Part shown: positions 47,427 through 57,481 of the stretch, piece by piece
Numbering within the stretch: the stretch's first letter is position 1
Layout: the number at the start of each line of letters is the position of its first letter
Source of the DNA: Streptococcus vestibularis
GTDB taxonomy: Bacteria > Bacillota > Bacilli > Lactobacillales > Streptococcaceae
Assembly (NCBI GenBank): GCA_010604095.1
Contig: JAABLG010000009.1
Coordinates: 24,966-88,965 of the forward strand
Direction of reading: 5' to 3'
Length of the DNA stretch: 64,000 bases
The notes under the pieces: generated by a model
Told to the model about the DNA's origin: nothing
Seen by the model: only the letters and a program-made list of their open reading frames with translations
The model's database searches: none
Position numbers and translations under genes: made by a program

Positions 47427-47852
47427 TTAGCTTCCAATAGCAAAAGTCAAAGTCCCTGATGCAGCCAGTTTACCATCGACTTCAGCCTTAGCTTCGACAA
47501 CAGCGATTGTTCCACGACGTTTAACAAACTTAGCTGTCATTACAAGTTGATCTCCAGGAACAACTTGTTTTTTAAATTTAACCTTATCCATACCTGCGTA
47601 AAAGACTAATTTGCCTTTATTCTCAGGTTTTGACAATTCAAGAACACCAGCAGTTTGCGCGAGTGCTTCCATGATGAGAACACCTGGCATAACTGGATAT
47701 TGAGGAAAATGTCCATTGAAGAAAGGTTCATTGATAGTTACATTTTTAATAGCTGTGATTTCATCTTCTGAAACTTCTAGAACACGGTCAACCAAAAGCA
47801 TTGGATAACGGTGAGGTAAAGCTTCACGAATTGCATTAATATCAATTGTCAT
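47427..47852 (-). CDS. fabZ: 3-hydroxyacyl-ACP dehydratase FabZ
   Basis: 141 aa hot-dog-fold dehydratase. [15 protein letters not shown] and [22 protein letters not shown] carry the catalytic His and Glu. It dehydrates 3-hydroxyacyl-ACP in each elongation round; in streptococci FabM then isomerises the product toward unsaturated chains. It overlaps accB by four bases. Confidence 0.96.
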   Translation of the reverse strand: MTIDINAIREALPHRYPMLLVDRVLEVSEDEITAIKNVTINEPFFNGHFPQYPVMPGVLIMEALAQTAGVLELSKPENKGKLVFYAGMDKVKFKKQVVPGDQLVMTAKFVKRRGTIAVVEAKAEVDGKLAASGTLTFAIGS

Positions 47853-48346
47853 TTGATGCGTACCAATCCTTTTCCGTAGTCAACAACTTCTTCGTTTGTT
47901 ACCAAGATTTCAGTGATAACACCATCTTTAGGTGCTGGCACTTCATTCATGACCTTCATTGCTTCAACGATAAGAAGGGTTTGACCTTTCTTAACAGTAT
48001 CACCAACTGAAATAAAGGCTGGTTTATCAGGAGCTGATGACAAGTAAGCTACACCTACTAGAGGGCTCTCCACCACGTCCCCTTCTGCAGCTGACGCTGG
48101 TGCTACAAGATCTTCCGCTGATGCTGAAGCTGTTTCAACAGCTGGAGCAGGAGCCACTGCTGGTGCAGCTGGAGCTTGAGGAGCAGGCGCAACCACTTCA
48201 ACTGTAGGAGCTACAGGAGCTCCCACCACTGAACTTGTTTGGTTCTTACTCAAGCTCAATTCTTCACCATTATTCTTATATGAGAATTCACGTAAAGTTG
48301 AGGCATCAAATTGAGCCAACAAATCTTTAATTTCAGAAATATTCAT
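47849..48346 (-). CDS. accB: Biotin carboxyl carrier protein of acetyl-CoA carboxylase
   Basis: 165 aa. A short N-terminal domain, a long Ala/Pro/Val linker (~45-90) and the biotinyl domain at the C-terminus with the EAMKVMNEV biotinylation motif. The biotin-accepting Lys is in EAMKV. It starts after fabF with GGGAGGAC upstream. Confidence 0.96.
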   Translation of the reverse strand: MNISEIKDLLAQFDASTLREFSYKNNGEELSLSKNQTSSVVGAPVAPTVEVVAPAPQAPAAPAVAPAPAVETASASAEDLVAPASAAEGDVVESPLVGVAYLSSAPDKPAFISVGDTVKKGQTLLIVEAMKVMNEVPAPKDGVITEILVTNEEVVDYGKGLVRIK

Positions 48347-48349
48347 AGA

Positions 48350-49582
48350 TTAGTCCTCCCAACGTTTGAAGGCAAGAACCGCATTGTGTCCACCAAAACC
48401 AAAAGTATTTGAGATGGCATACTTGATATCAGCTTCTTGACCTTCACCGTAGACAACATTCGCTTCAATGTAATCAGACAATTCTTTGGTACCAGCAGTT
48501 TTTGGTACATAGCTGTGACGAATGGCTTCGATTGTTGCAATCGCTTCAACGGCACCAGCAGCACCAAGCAAGTGTCCTGTAAATGATTTAGTAGATGAAA
48601 CTGGGACTTCTTTACCAAGTACAGAAACGATAGCACCACTTTCACCTTTCTCATTGGCAGGTGTTGATGTCCCATGCGCATTGACATAATCAACATCTTC
48701 AGGCTTGATACCAGCTTCATTGATAGCCAATTTAATGGCTTTAGCCGCACCTGAACCGTCTGGTGTTGGTGTTGTCATATGGTAGGCATCACAGTTTGAT
48801 CCGTAACCAACAATCTCAGCCAAGATATTAGCACCACGTTTTTGCGCATGTTCCAGGCTTTCAATAACGAGAACCCCAGCACCTTCACCCATAACAAAAC
48901 CATTACGGTCTTTATCAAATGGAATTGAAGAACGTTCTGGATCTTCTGTTGTTGAAAGAGCTGTAAGAGCGTTAAAACCACCAATACCAATCTTAGTGAT
49001 TGAAGCTTCAGCACCACCAGCCAAGACAACATCGTGCAAACCAAATTTAATTTCACGGAAGGCCTCACCAATAGCGTCATTGGCAGAAGCACAAGCAGTT
49101 GTTACTGATTTACATACCCCTTGAGCACCAATCTTAAGAGCAATGTTACCTGCCCCCATGTTTGAAAGAGCTTTAGGGATAAACATTGGCTTGATGCGTT
49201 TCATACCACGTTCATGCATACGGATAATTTGATCTTCAAGCTCTTGCAAACCACCAATACCAGATGACACAATAACACCAACACGATCACGATTTTCTTC
49301 TTCCATGTTAAGTCCTGAGTTCTCTAGGGCATCCATAGCAGCATAGATCGCATAAAGTGAGTAAGTATCCATACGATTCGTATCTTTTTTCACAAAATAT
49401 TTATCGAATGGGAAATCTTGAATCTCACCAGCATTAAAAACTGGAATTTCAGAGGCATCAAACTTAGTAATTGGTTTGATACCGATTTTACCGTCATGAA
49501 GACTGTTCCAAAATTCTTCTGGCGTATTACCGATTGGTGAGGTTACACCGTAACCTGTAACAACAACACGATTTGTAGACAT
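48350..49582 (-). CDS. fabF: 3-oxoacyl-ACP synthase II FabF
   Basis: 410 aa condensing enzyme. MSTNRVVVTGYGVTSPIGN start at ATG 49582 behind AAAAGGAG; the frame is open further upstream but without support. Catalytic Cys in TACASANDAIG, His in NAHGTSTPANE and the second His in FTGHLLGAAG. It elongates acyl-ACP with malonyl-ACP. Confidence 0.96.
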   Translation of the reverse strand: MSTNRVVVTGYGVTSPIGNTPEEFWNSLHDGKIGIKPITKFDASEIPVFNAGEIQDFPFDKYFVKKDTNRMDTYSLYAIYAAMDALENSGLNMEEENRDRVGVIVSSGIGGLQELEDQIIRMHERGMKRIKPMFIPKALSNMGAGNIALKIGAQGVCKSVTTACASANDAIGEAFREIKFGLHDVVLAGGAEASITKIGIGGFNALTALSTTEDPERSSIPFDKDRNGFVMGEGAGVLVIESLEHAQKRGANILAEIVGYGSNCDAYHMTTPTPDGSGAAKAIKLAINEAGIKPEDVDYVNAHGTSTPANEKGESGAIVSVLGKEVPVSSTKSFTGHLLGAAGAVEAIATIEAIRHSYVPKTAGTKELSDYIEANVVYGEGQEADIKYAISNTFGFGGHNAVLAFKRWED

Positions 49583-49643
49583 ATATATTCTCCTTTTGTC
49601 GGATGGATATTCAAATAAATAATTCTTGATAATTGACAAGCAA

Positions 49644-50378
49644 TTATTGCATAGTCATACCACCATCAATAGCGATGGTTTGACCTGTGAGATACTCTTG
49701 GCTAGCCAAGAAAGCTGCGACTTCAGCAACTTCTTCTGCTTGACCAATACGTTTCATTGGTACTTGAGCAATCATAGCGTCCTTCATTTTTTCTGGAATC
49801 GCATCAGTCATATCTGACTCAATGAAACCAGGAGCAATAGCATTAACACGAACGCCACGAGCCGCAACTTCACGAGCCACTGATTTTGTGAAACCAATCA
49901 AACCTGCTTTTGAAGCTGCATAATTAGCTTGACCAACATTTCCCATGAGACCTACAACAGATGACATATTGATAATAGCACCTTGACGGGCCTTAGACAT
50001 AGGTTTCAAAACGGCTTGCGTCATATTGAAAGCACCAGTCAAGTTGATTTTTAAAACACGTTCAAAATCTTCTTCAGTCATCTTAAGCATAAGCTTATCA
50101 TTGGTGATACCAGCATTATTTACTAAAACATCAATGCTACCAAGCTTTTCAGTAGCCTCTGCAACCATACGTTTGGCATCTTCGCCATTAGAAATATCAC
50201 CTGAGATACCAATAACTGTTACACCATAGTCCGCAAATTGTGCCAGTAACTCATCAGAAATCTCTGAACGTCCATTCAAGACAACATTAGCACCTAGACT
50301 CGCAAATTTGTGCGCCACGGCTAATCCAATTCCACGTGTTGAACCTGTTACAAAAACATTTTTATTCTTAAGTTCCAT
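49644..50378 (-). CDS. fabG: 3-oxoacyl-ACP reductase FabG
   Basis: 244 aa short-chain dehydrogenase. NADPH-binding TGSTRGIGLAVA, NNAGITNDKL, and the catalytic Ser-Tyr-Lys in MSSVVGLMGNVGQANYAASKAG. It reduces 3-oxoacyl-ACP. It lies 12 bases after fabD, in the same operon. Confidence 0.97.
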   Translation of the reverse strand: MELKNKNVFVTGSTRGIGLAVAHKFASLGANVVLNGRSEISDELLAQFADYGVTVIGISGDISNGEDAKRMVAEATEKLGSIDVLVNNAGITNDKLMLKMTEEDFERVLKINLTGAFNMTQAVLKPMSKARQGAIINMSSVVGLMGNVGQANYAASKAGLIGFTKSVAREVAARGVRVNAIAPGFIESDMTDAIPEKMKDAMIAQVPMKRIGQAEEVAEVAAFLASQEYLTGQTIAIDGGMTMQ

Positions 50379-50390
50379 GTTTACCTCGTT

Positions 50391-51311
50391 TTAAGCATTA
50401 AGAAGGGCCTCAAGGCTCGCTTGATCTTCCACATTATGAGTTGGTAGACTTTTGTCAATTTTTTTCAAGAAGCCTGACAAGACTTTCCCAGGACCAATCT
50501 CAATCACTTCATCAACCCCAAATTTTTGGATTGTCGCAATTGAATCGTAAAATCGTACAGGTTCCATGACCTGACGTGCCAAAAGCGCTTTGATTTCTTC
50601 TGACTTCATAATTTTAGCTTCAGTATTACCTACCAAAGGAAGTTTAAAGTCATTGAAGGACACTTTCTCAAGTTCTTCCGCTAGATTTTGGCTAGCTGAC
50701 TTAAGTAAAGCTGTGTGGAATGGTCCTGAAACCTTAAGAGGAATCAGACGTTTAGCACCAGCTTCTTTAAGTAATTCCACAGCATAATCAACTGCCTCAA
50801 CTTCACCACCAATAACAATTTGTGCTGGAGTATTATAGTTAGCAGGAGTCACCACACCCTTTTCAGAAGCTTTTTGACAAATCTCTTCAATCAAACTAGG
50901 GTCTGTATTCATGACAGCAACCATTTTTCCACTTCCAGCTGGAGCTGCAGTTTCCATGAATTCACCACGTTTAGCAACCAAGGCTACTGCATCTTCAAAT
51001 GAAAGGGCACCAGCCGCCACTAGGGCAGAATATTCCCCAAGAGAAAGGCCGGCAACAATATCAGGAGTGATACCATTTTCTGCCAAGAGACGATAAATAG
51101 CTACTGACGTTGTCAAAATAGCTGGCTGTGTGTAACGTGTTTGATTAAGCTTTTCTTCGTTAGAATCAATCAATTCACGCAAATCATAACCTAAAATACG
51201 ACTAGCTGTATCAAATGTTTCTTTGACAATTGGATAAGTCGCATACAAATCGCTTGCCATACCCAATTTCTGAGCTCCTTGACCAGCAAATAAGAACGCA
51301 CGTTTTGTCAC
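50391..51311 (-). CDS. fabD: Malonyl-CoA:ACP transacylase FabD
   Basis: 306 aa. FLFAGQGAQKLGMASDLY and the active-site motif GLSLGEYSALVAAGAL with the nucleophilic Ser; His in SGPFHTALLKSAS. The start is GTG at 51311, preceded by AAAGGA eight bases upstream. It loads malonate onto ACP. Confidence 0.96.
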   Translation of the reverse strand: MTKRAFLFAGQGAQKLGMASDLYATYPIVKETFDTASRILGYDLRELIDSNEEKLNQTRYTQPAILTTSVAIYRLLAENGITPDIVAGLSLGEYSALVAAGALSFEDAVALVAKRGEFMETAAPAGSGKMVAVMNTDPSLIEEICQKASEKGVVTPANYNTPAQIVIGGEVEAVDYAVELLKEAGAKRLIPLKVSGPFHTALLKSASQNLAEELEKVSFNDFKLPLVGNTEAKIMKSEEIKALLARQVMEPVRFYDSIATIQKFGVDEVIEIGPGKVLSGFLKKIDKSLPTHNVEDQASLEALLNA

Positions 51312-51333
51312 TATCCTAATCCTTTCGACGTTT

Positions 51334-52299
51334 TTAGACGTTTACATCTGCCCAACGAGCAGCTTCTTCTTTAATTACCTTAGCAGCACCTGTGTACAAA
51401 TCTTCCAAGATTTCTGCACAAGTTTCTTCTTTACGAACAAGACCTGCAATTTGTCCAGCCATAACTGAACCATATTCCACATCTCCATCAACAACGGCAT
51501 TACGAAGTGCACCTGCACCAAGCTCTTCAATTTCCTCTTGAGTTTTCTTACCAGCCAAGAAATCTTTTTCAGCCTGATTGTACTCTGTAGCCAATTTATT
51601 CTTAATCGCACGAACTGGGTGTCCCACAACAGAGGCAGAGATAACAGTGTCAATGTCTTTAGCCTTCAAAATCTTATCTTTGAAGTTTTGGTGTGCATTA
51701 GATTCCTTGGCAACAACAAAACGTGTTCCAACTTGAACAGCATCCGCACCCAACATAAGTACCGCTGCCATACCATGACCATCGGCAACACCACCAGCAC
51801 CAATTACAGGAATTGAAACTGCGTCTGCGACCTGACGAACCAAGGTCATAGTTGTTAATTTACCAATATGACCACCAGCTTCCATACCTTCCGCAACAAC
51901 GGCATCAGCGCCTAGTTTTTCCATACGTTTAGCAAGTGCTACTGATGGAATAACTGGAATAACTGTGATACCAGCTTCATGGAGTCGTTCCATATATTTA
52001 CCTGGGTTTCCTGCACCAGTTGTAACAACTTTTACACCCTCTTCAATAACAAGGTCAACGATGTCATCTGCAAATGGTGACAAAAGCATAATATTAACAC
52101 CAAATGGTTTGTCAGTAATTGATTTTACTTTATCAATATTAGCTTTTACCACTTCTTTAGGGGCATTACCACCACCAATAATTCCGAGTCCACCAGCATT
52201 TGAAACGGCTCCAGCCAAGTCACCATCGGCAACCCAGGCCATACCACCTTGGAAGATTGGATATTTAATTCCTAACAGTTCTGTAATACGAGATTTCAT
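51334..52299 (-). CDS. fabK: Enoyl-ACP reductase II FabK (flavoprotein)
   Basis: 321 aa FMN-dependent TIM-barrel enzyme of the nitronate-monooxygenase superfamily, the streptococcal replacement for FabI. KYPIFQGGMAWVADGDLAGAVSNAGGLGIIGGGN, GVNIMLLSPF, VVAEGMEAGGHIG and PVIGAGGVADGHGMAAVLMLGADAVQVGTRFV are present. It catalyses the last reductive step of each cycle. A FabT-type box precedes it. Confidence 0.96.
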   Translation of the reverse strand: MKSRITELLGIKYPIFQGGMAWVADGDLAGAVSNAGGLGIIGGGNAPKEVVKANIDKVKSITDKPFGVNIMLLSPFADDIVDLVIEEGVKVVTTGAGNPGKYMERLHEAGITVIPVIPSVALAKRMEKLGADAVVAEGMEAGGHIGKLTTMTLVRQVADAVSIPVIGAGGVADGHGMAAVLMLGADAVQVGTRFVVAKESNAHQNFKDKILKAKDIDTVISASVVGHPVRAIKNKLATEYNQAEKDFLAGKKTQEEIEELGAGALRNAVVDGDVEYGSVMAGQIAGLVRKEETCAEILEDLYTGAAKVIKEEAARWADVNV

Positions 52300-52333
52300 T
52301 TTTCACCTTTTTCGATTTTCTAATCAAATAAAT

Positions 52334-52350
52334 AGTTTAATAATCAAAGT
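52334..52350 (-). promoter_or_regulatory. FabT-type operator in front of fabK
   Basis: ACTTTGATTATTAAACT on the minus strand, close to the FabT consensus ANTTTGATTATCAAANT. It overlaps a possible -10 (TATTAA, 16 bases after TTGTTT), 35 bases before the fabK start. Confidence 0.7.
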
Positions 52351-52366
52351 AATTGTATAAACAAAG

Positions 52367-52393
52367 GAGAATATCCCTAATAAGAATATTCTC
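52367..52393 (-). terminator. Hairpin after acpP
   Basis: GAGAATAT / ATATTCTC stem followed by CTTTGTTT on the minus strand. It separates fabH-acpP from the fabK promoter region. Confidence 0.6.
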
Positions 52394-52403
52394 TATGCCC
52401 TGC

Positions 52404-52628
52404 TTATTTAGTTTTTTCTTCTACGTAAGCAACAAGGTCACCAACAGTGTTAAGACCTTCTTCAGTTTCGATTTGGATATCGAATTCGTCTTCGATTTCT
52501 GAGATAACTTGGAATACGTCAAGAGAGTCAGCATCAAGTTCGTCAAAAGTAGTTTCCAATTTTACTTCTTCTGCATCTTTCCCGAGTTCTTCAACGATGA
52601 TTTCTTGTACTTTTTCAAATACTGCCAT
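52404..52628 (-). CDS. acpP: Acyl carrier protein
   Basis: 74 aa acidic helical protein. The phosphopantetheine Ser is in [15 protein letters not shown]. It carries growing acyl chains. GGAG lies before the ATG. It is followed by a hairpin, then by the FabT box of fabK. Confidence 0.96.
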   Translation of the reverse strand: MAVFEKVQEIIVEELGKDAEEVKLETTFDELDADSLDVFQVISEIEDEFDIQIETEEGLNTVGDLVAYVEEKTK

Positions 52629-52691
52629 TTTACATTCTCCTTTAAGATAAATATATTTCTTATAATCTATGCTGGTGCATAATTTATATAA

Positions 52692-53654
52692 CTAGATTTT
52701 AACAATAAGACTGCCCCATGTCAAACCCCCACCAAAACCTGATAGTAGAATTGTTTGACCGCTGCCTAATTTAAGGGTCCCATTTGCTACGTTTTCAGAA
52801 AGCAAAATCGGGATACTTGCCGCACTGGTATTACCATAAGACATCATGTTTGCCAAGAATTTGTCACGACTAACATCAATTTTCTTAGCCATAATATCCA
52901 AAATACGAATATTGGCTTGATGAAGAAGGAAGTAATCTGGTTCACCTTTTTCTTCAACCAATGTTTTGATGCTCTTTGAAACAGTCTTCACTGCAAAGTC
53001 AAAAATTGCTTTTCCGTCCATTTTCATGTACGGGTTAGACTGTTCAGTTTGAGCAGAATAAGGTGAGATTACCGCCGAAGCTCCTGACTCCAGACCACCC
53101 TTGCTACCATCAGTATTTAGAGACTCCCCAAAGAAGTGCTCTTCATCAGATTCTTCTAGGAGGACACCTCCTGCGCCATCACCAAAGAGAACAGCTGTAG
53201 TACGATCAGACCAATCCAAAGTTTTGGAAAGAACCTCTGCTCCAATAACGATACCCTTTTTGTAAACACCCGAACGAATCAATTTTTCAGCAGTTGCCAA
53301 AGCAAAGACAAAACCACTACAAGCTGCAGTAATATCAAAGGCAAAAGCATTGACCGCTCCGATTATTCCTTGAACACGCGCTGCCACCGATGGCATCGAA
53401 CTATCTGGTGAAATCGTTGCAACTAAAACAAAGTCCAAATCTTCAGGAGATACTCCTGACTTTTCTAATAGCTGTTGAGCAACATGGATAGCCAAATCAC
53501 TCGTATTCTCGGTCAATGAGATGCGACGTTCTTGGATACCTGTGCGTGTGCGAATCCACTCATCACTGGTATCCATGATTTTTGATAGGTCATCATTGGT
53601 CACGACCTGAGCAGGTGCATAATGGGCAACCTGACTAATTTTTGCAAATGCCAT
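52692..53654 (-). CDS. fabH: 3-oxoacyl-ACP synthase III FabH
   Basis: 320 aa. The initiating condensing enzyme, joining acetyl-CoA and malonyl-ACP. Catalytic Cys in [19 protein letters not shown], His in [11 protein letters not shown], Asn in [12 protein letters not shown]. It shares one base with the fabT stop (TAATG), so the two are coupled. Confidence 0.97.
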   Translation of the reverse strand: MAFAKISQVAHYAPAQVVTNDDLSKIMDTSDEWIRTRTGIQERRISLTENTSDLAIHVAQQLLEKSGVSPEDLDFVLVATISPDSSMPSVAARVQGIIGAVNAFAFDITAACSGFVFALATAEKLIRSGVYKKGIVIGAEVLSKTLDWSDRTTAVLFGDGAGGVLLEESDEEHFFGESLNTDGSKGGLESGASAVISPYSAQTEQSNPYMKMDGKAIFDFAVKTVSKSIKTLVEEKGEPDYFLLHQANIRILDIMAKKIDVSRDKFLANMMSYGNTSAASIPILLSENVANGTLKLGSGQTILLSGFGGGLTWGSLIVKI

Positions 53655-54088
53655 TATTTCAACTCCTCAAGAAAGGCGTGGAGATTTTCCAATCCCTTGC
53701 TCATAACCTTCAATTCCTCGTCATTAAAGCCATCTGTAATCTTCATCACCATTGACTTATGGAAACGACGATGAAGACGGTATACTAGACGACCCTTTTT
53801 AGAAAGTGACAAATGAACCACACGTCGGTCAACAGATGAACGCGTACGGATAATATACCCTTTCTTTTCTAGTTTATTGAGAGAAGTTGTCACAGTACCT
53901 AGAGTTAGCATAAGTTCTTTAGCCACAGCACTCGGTGTTGTATCTGGATGTGTACCGATCACATCAATGGTATGCATTTCCTTGAGGGAAACATCATTAA
54001 ATTTTGAATTTTTCAAACTTGCTTCTTCGATAATAACCACGTTATTAAAAATATCAACAAGATAGCCATCAATTTTATCGTAATTCAC
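53654..54088 (-). CDS. fabT: MarR-family regulator of fatty-acid synthesis FabT
   Basis: 144 aa. The winged helix covers [45 protein letters not shown]. FabT binds long-chain acyl-ACP and then represses fab genes in streptococci. The GTG start at 54088 follows GGAG by six bases. A FabT-type box lies over its own -10 element. Confidence 0.95.
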   Translation of the reverse strand: MNYDKIDGYLVDIFNNVVIIEEASLKNSKFNDVSLKEMHTIDVIGTHPDTTPSAVAKELMLTLGTVTTSLNKLEKKGYIIRTRSSVDRRVVHLSLSKKGRLVYRLHRRFHKSMVMKITDGFNDEELKVMSKGLENLHAFLEELK

Positions 54089-54107
54089 ACCAGACTCCTT
54101 TCAATAA

Positions 54108-54150
54108 ACTTTGACTTTCAAATTATATCAGACTCAAACTAATTTAGCAA
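54108..54150 (-). promoter_or_regulatory. fabT promoter with FabT box over the -10
   Basis: TTGCTA (54145-54150), 17 bases, TATAAT (54122-54127) on the minus strand. The FabT-like palindrome (54108-54124) shares bases with the -10. This is the classic place for autorepression. Confidence 0.8.
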
Positions 54151-54191
54151 GTCGAATTAGAAAACCTCACTTTTAATTTCAGAAAATGAGT

Positions 54192-54983
54192 TTATTTCCC
54201 TTGAAACTTCGGACGACGACGTTCACTATAAGCACGAACACCTTCCTTGAAATCTTCTGTAAATGCAAGTGATTTCTGCAAATCAAGCTCTAACTTGGCA
54301 TAATTTTCCCAACCTGCAAATTCAGATTCCCAAACCATTTCTTTAATTGCCTTAAATGAGTTTACTGAAGAACGATTTAATTTCTTAATTAATTGGCTGA
54401 CAGTTTTTTCAAGTTTTACTGATTCAACAACTTTATAAGCAATTCCCCAATCTAAAGCTTTGTCAGCAGACACAGGTTCTCCAGTCATCGTAATTTGAGT
54501 AGCACGATTAATACCAATTGAACGTGTCAAAAGGTAAAGTCCACCAGCATCAGGAGCCAAACCAACACCCACAAAAGCTTGAATAAATTTAGCTTTTTCA
54601 GACGCAATTGTGAAGTCTGCTGCAACAGCTAAGTTAGCTGCGGCACCAGCACAAGGACCATCTACAACCATGATAACAGGTTTGGGCAATTTTTTAAGAG
54701 CAAAAGAAATTTCATTTACCTGCTCAGCAATACGAACCAAAGATTGGACATCATCTACGGCAACCGCTTTTTGCATTTGATCAAGATCACCACCAACAGA
54801 AAAGACCTTTCCGTTAGCCTTAATAACCAAGAACTTCACTGAGGCATCCTGACCAGCTTCCTCAATGGCAGCCATAATTTCATCACAAACAGGGATATTA
54901 AACCCATTTTGAACTTCTGGGCGATTGAGCGTCAAAGTTGCCACTCCCTCTTCAACACTATAAAGAATTGTTTCGTAAGCCAT
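54192..54983 (-). CDS. fabM: Trans-2, cis-3-decenoyl-ACP isomerase FabM
   Basis: 263 aa crotonase-fold enzyme that makes the cis double bond in streptococcal fatty acids. [52 protein letters not shown] and [18 protein letters not shown] are present. ATG 54983 is preferred to 54992 because GGAGGA abuts the latter. It is first in the fab cluster. Position and fold support FabM over a generic enoyl-CoA hydratase. Confidence 0.92.
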   Translation of the reverse strand: MAYETILYSVEEGVATLTLNRPEVQNGFNIPVCDEIMAAIEEAGQDASVKFLVIKANGKVFSVGGDLDQMQKAVAVDDVQSLVRIAEQVNEISFALKKLPKPVIMVVDGPCAGAAANLAVAADFTIASEKAKFIQAFVGVGLAPDAGGLYLLTRSIGINRATQITMTGEPVSADKALDWGIAYKVVESVKLEKTVSQLIKKLNRSSVNSFKAIKEMVWESEFAGWENYAKLELDLQKSLAFTEDFKEGVRAYSERRRPKFQGK

Positions 54984-55068
54984 TTTTAGCATTCCTCCGA
55001 TAACTAGTTCCTACATAAAAACCGCATGTTATTTGACTTTTTTGTCATATTTTATTTGATGAATAGAT

Positions 55069-55130
55069 AATTTGATAATCAAATCATTCACCATTATTTT
55101 CTAGTATACCATAGTCAACATAAAGGTCAA
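55069..55130 (-). promoter_or_regulatory. fabM promoter with perfect FabT box
   Basis: TTGACC (55125-55130), 16 bases, TATACT (55103-55108) on the minus strand. The near-perfect palindrome GATTTGATTATCAAATT (55069-55085) lies just downstream of the expected transcription start. Confidence 0.8.
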
Positions 55131-55160
55131 CATAAACTTAAGTTTTTTGGTTAATATACC

Positions 55161-55189
55161 AAAACACCGAGCATTAAAACTCGGTGTTA
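55161..55189 (-). terminator. Terminator of the HAD phosphatase gene
   Basis: AACACCGAG / CTCGGTGTT stem with an 8-base loop on the minus strand. The T-run after it is short. Confidence 0.7.
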
Positions 55190-55193
55190 CCTC

Positions 55194-55832
55194 TCACTTC
55201 AATAAATCCAAAACATCTTTAAGACTGTCTAATAAGCCATTTGCATCTTCTTGATTCATGCCAAAACGATTATCCTTAATCGCCCAAACCTCAACACCTG
55301 CAGCAACCCCAGCAGCAATTCCCTTTTCACTATCCTCGATAATGAGAGCTTTATTAGCTTCCACTCCTAATTGCTTCAAAGCGGTTAAATAAATCTCCGG
55401 ATTGGGTTTACTTTCTTTGAATTCTTCTCCCGAGAGCACCACATCAAAGAAACCTTGCAAATGGTTTTCCTCCAAAGCTCTTAGGATATCTGCTTTCACC
55501 GAGCTAGAGGCTAAACCGATTTTTAACCCTCGAGATTTGACTTCATTCAAAACCTTTAAAACATCAGGAAAAATCAATTTTTTATAAGGTAGGGGATGAT
55601 TTTTCTTATAAGCATTGTACTCTTCCTGTAAGGTTGAGACATCCCATTTATCATAATCATCTCTTAAAATATTTTCCCAAACCCGTTTGGTGTTACCTCC
55701 TATAAAGAAAGATGGAGGTAAATGGTCTATAGATATTCCCTTTTGGTTTAAAAAGCTAGCTCGTCGATCATAATAATACTTTTCCGTGTCAAAAAGGACA
55801 CCATCCATATCAAAAATAATTGCCTCAACCAC
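55194..55832 (-). CDS. HAD-superfamily phosphatase / phosphoglucomutase-like
   Basis: 212 aa HAD subfamily IA. Motif I FDMDGVLFDTE with the nucleophile Asp, motif II ASSS, motif III K in ESKPNPEIYL, motif IV IIEDSEKGI. The cap-domain layout is like beta-phosphoglucomutase and related hexose-phosphate phosphatases; the substrate cannot be told. The start is GTG at 55832 with AAGGAG eight bases before it. Confidence 0.88.
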   Translation of the reverse strand: MVEAIIFDMDGVLFDTEKYYYDRRASFLNQKGISIDHLPPSFFIGGNTKRVWENILRDDYDKWDVSTLQEEYNAYKKNHPLPYKKLIFPDVLKVLNEVKSRGLKIGLASSSVKADILRALEENHLQGFFDVVLSGEEFKESKPNPEIYLTALKQLGVEANKALIIEDSEKGIAAGVAAGVEVWAIKDNRFGMNQEDANGLLDSLKDVLDLLK

Positions 55833-55900
55833 TGGAGTTTCTCCTTTTTTATTTTATTGTACCATAATCAAAGTAAATCTTACTGGCTTTAAAAACAATG

Positions 55901-55928
55901 TGACAAATTGTCAGAATTTTGCTATAAT
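55901..55928 (+). promoter_or_regulatory. Aspartokinase promoter with palindrome
   Basis: TATAAT (55923-55928) with a TGC extension, and GTGACA 17 bases upstream as -35. The palindrome TGACA-AAT-TGTCA (55901-55913) covers the -35 and may be an operator. The leader is about 25 bases, too short for a lysine riboswitch. Confidence 0.6.
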
Positions 55929-55959
55929 TGTAGAGTAATTTAAATTTTTTGGAGAACAT

Positions 55960-57318
55960 ATGAAAGTCATCAAATTCGGTGGAAGCTCACTCGCTTCAGC
56001 CACACAATTAGAAAAAGTATTAAACATTGTAAAATCTGATCCTGAACGTCGTTTCGTCGTTGTTTCCGCACCTGGTAAACGAAACGATGAAGATACTAAA
56101 GTAACAGACGCTTTGATTAAATACTACAAACACTATACAAAGGGAGCTGATGTTAAAGCTGATCAGGAATGGATTATTAATCGCTACCAAGCTATGGTGG
56201 ATGAATTAGGTTTCAAATCAGCAGAAATGGCTAAAATTGCCAAATCGATTACTGATCTCGCTACGCTTCCCATTGATAATAACGATTTTCTCTATGATAC
56301 TTTTCTAGCAGCCGGAGAAGACAACAATGCTAAACTGGTTGCTGAGTATTTCCGTAATAATGGCATTGAGGCACGTTATGTGCATCCTCGCCAAGCCGGT
56401 ATCTTTGTCTCAAACGAACCAGGAAATGCCCGTATTCTTCCAGGAGCCTATGATAAACTAGAAGAACTCCGTGAATCAGATGAGGTGCTTGTTATTCCTG
56501 GGTTCTTTGGTGTTACCACTGACAATCAAATCTGTACCTTCTCACGTGGAGGTTCTGACATCACTGGTTCTATCGTTGCGGCTGGGGTTAAAGCAGACCT
56601 TTATGAAAACTTCACTGATGTAGACGGTATTTTTGCTGCCCACCCTGGTGTGGTTCACGAGCCTCATTCAATTCCAGAATTGACCTACAAGGAAATGCGT
56701 GAGTTGGCATATGCTGGTTTCTCAGTCTTGCATGATGAAGCTCTTCTTCCTGCTTACCGTGGTAAAATTCCATTGGTTATCAAAAACACTAACAATCCTG
56801 AGCACCCAGGTACACGTATTATTCTAGAACACAAGGGTGTAACTGTACCTGTTGTAGGTATCGCCAGCGATGATAAATTTGTCAGCATTAACATGACTAA
56901 GTATCTTATGAACCGTGAAGTAGGTTTTGGTCGTAAGGTACTTCAAATCTTGGAAGATTTAAATATTCGTTGGGAACACATGCCTTCTGGAATTGATGAC
57001 CTCTCAGTCATTATTCGTGAACGTGAACTCACCCCTATTAAAGAACAAGAAATCTACTCATACTTGACTCGTGAACTAGGTGTTGATGATGTAGAATTTG
57101 AACACGGTCTTTCTATTCTTATGATTGTAGGTGAGAATATGCGAGATCATATTGGTGTTACAGCAACAGCTGCCAAGGCACTTTCTGAAAAACACATTAA
57201 CCTAGAAATGATTTCTCAAGGGTCTAGTGAGGTTTCTGTTATGTTTGTTATTGATACTGTGCAAGAAAAAGAAGCCGTTAGAGCACTTTATGATGCCTTC
57301 TTCCGTAATAAAGACTAA
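55960..57318 (+). CDS. lysC: Aspartate kinase
   Basis: 452 aa. Phosphorylates aspartate at the head of the Lys/Thr/Met pathway. The N-terminal kinase domain begins KVIKFGGSSLAS, with FSRGGSDITGS for ATP binding, and two ACT domains lie at ~310-450 (VSINMTKYLMNREVGFGRKVLQIL, MIVGENMRDHIGVTATAAKAL). It is a single-gene unit with its own promoter, ending in a very strong hairpin about 165 bases downstream. Confidence 0.92.
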   Translation: MKVIKFGGSSLASATQLEKVLNIVKSDPERRFVVVSAPGKRNDEDTKVTDALIKYYKHYTKGADVKADQEWIINRYQAMVDELGFKSAEMAKIAKSITDLATLPIDNNDFLYDTFLAAGEDNNAKLVAEYFRNNGIEARYVHPRQAGIFVSNEPGNARILPGAYDKLEELRESDEVLVIPGFFGVTTDNQICTFSRGGSDITGSIVAAGVKADLYENFTDVDGIFAAHPGVVHEPHSIPELTYKEMRELAYAGFSVLHDEALLPAYRGKIPLVIKNTNNPEHPGTRIILEHKGVTVPVVGIASDDKFVSINMTKYLMNREVGFGRKVLQILEDLNIRWEHMPSGIDDLSVIIRERELTPIKEQEIYSYLTRELGVDDVEFEHGLSILMIVGENMRDHIGVTATAAKALSEKHINLEMISQGSSEVSVMFVIDTVQEKEAVRALYDAFFRNKD

Positions 57319-57481
57319 TTTTCTACCAGTTTAACAAAAAGCTCCAAGGGCTGAATAAGTGTAGCAATAACTGTATGATACAGTAGCTAATTGTTCAAGA
57401 TGAGGTTGAGGTATAAATCTCTCAAAGTAACTTTCCCTTTATCTACAGGTTTAAAAAGAACTATGAGCCCCTTTGAAATTT

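Noticed and set aside
55929..55959. Lysine riboswitch or T-box before aspartokinase
   Set aside because: The leader between promoter and ATG is about 25-30 bases, far too short.
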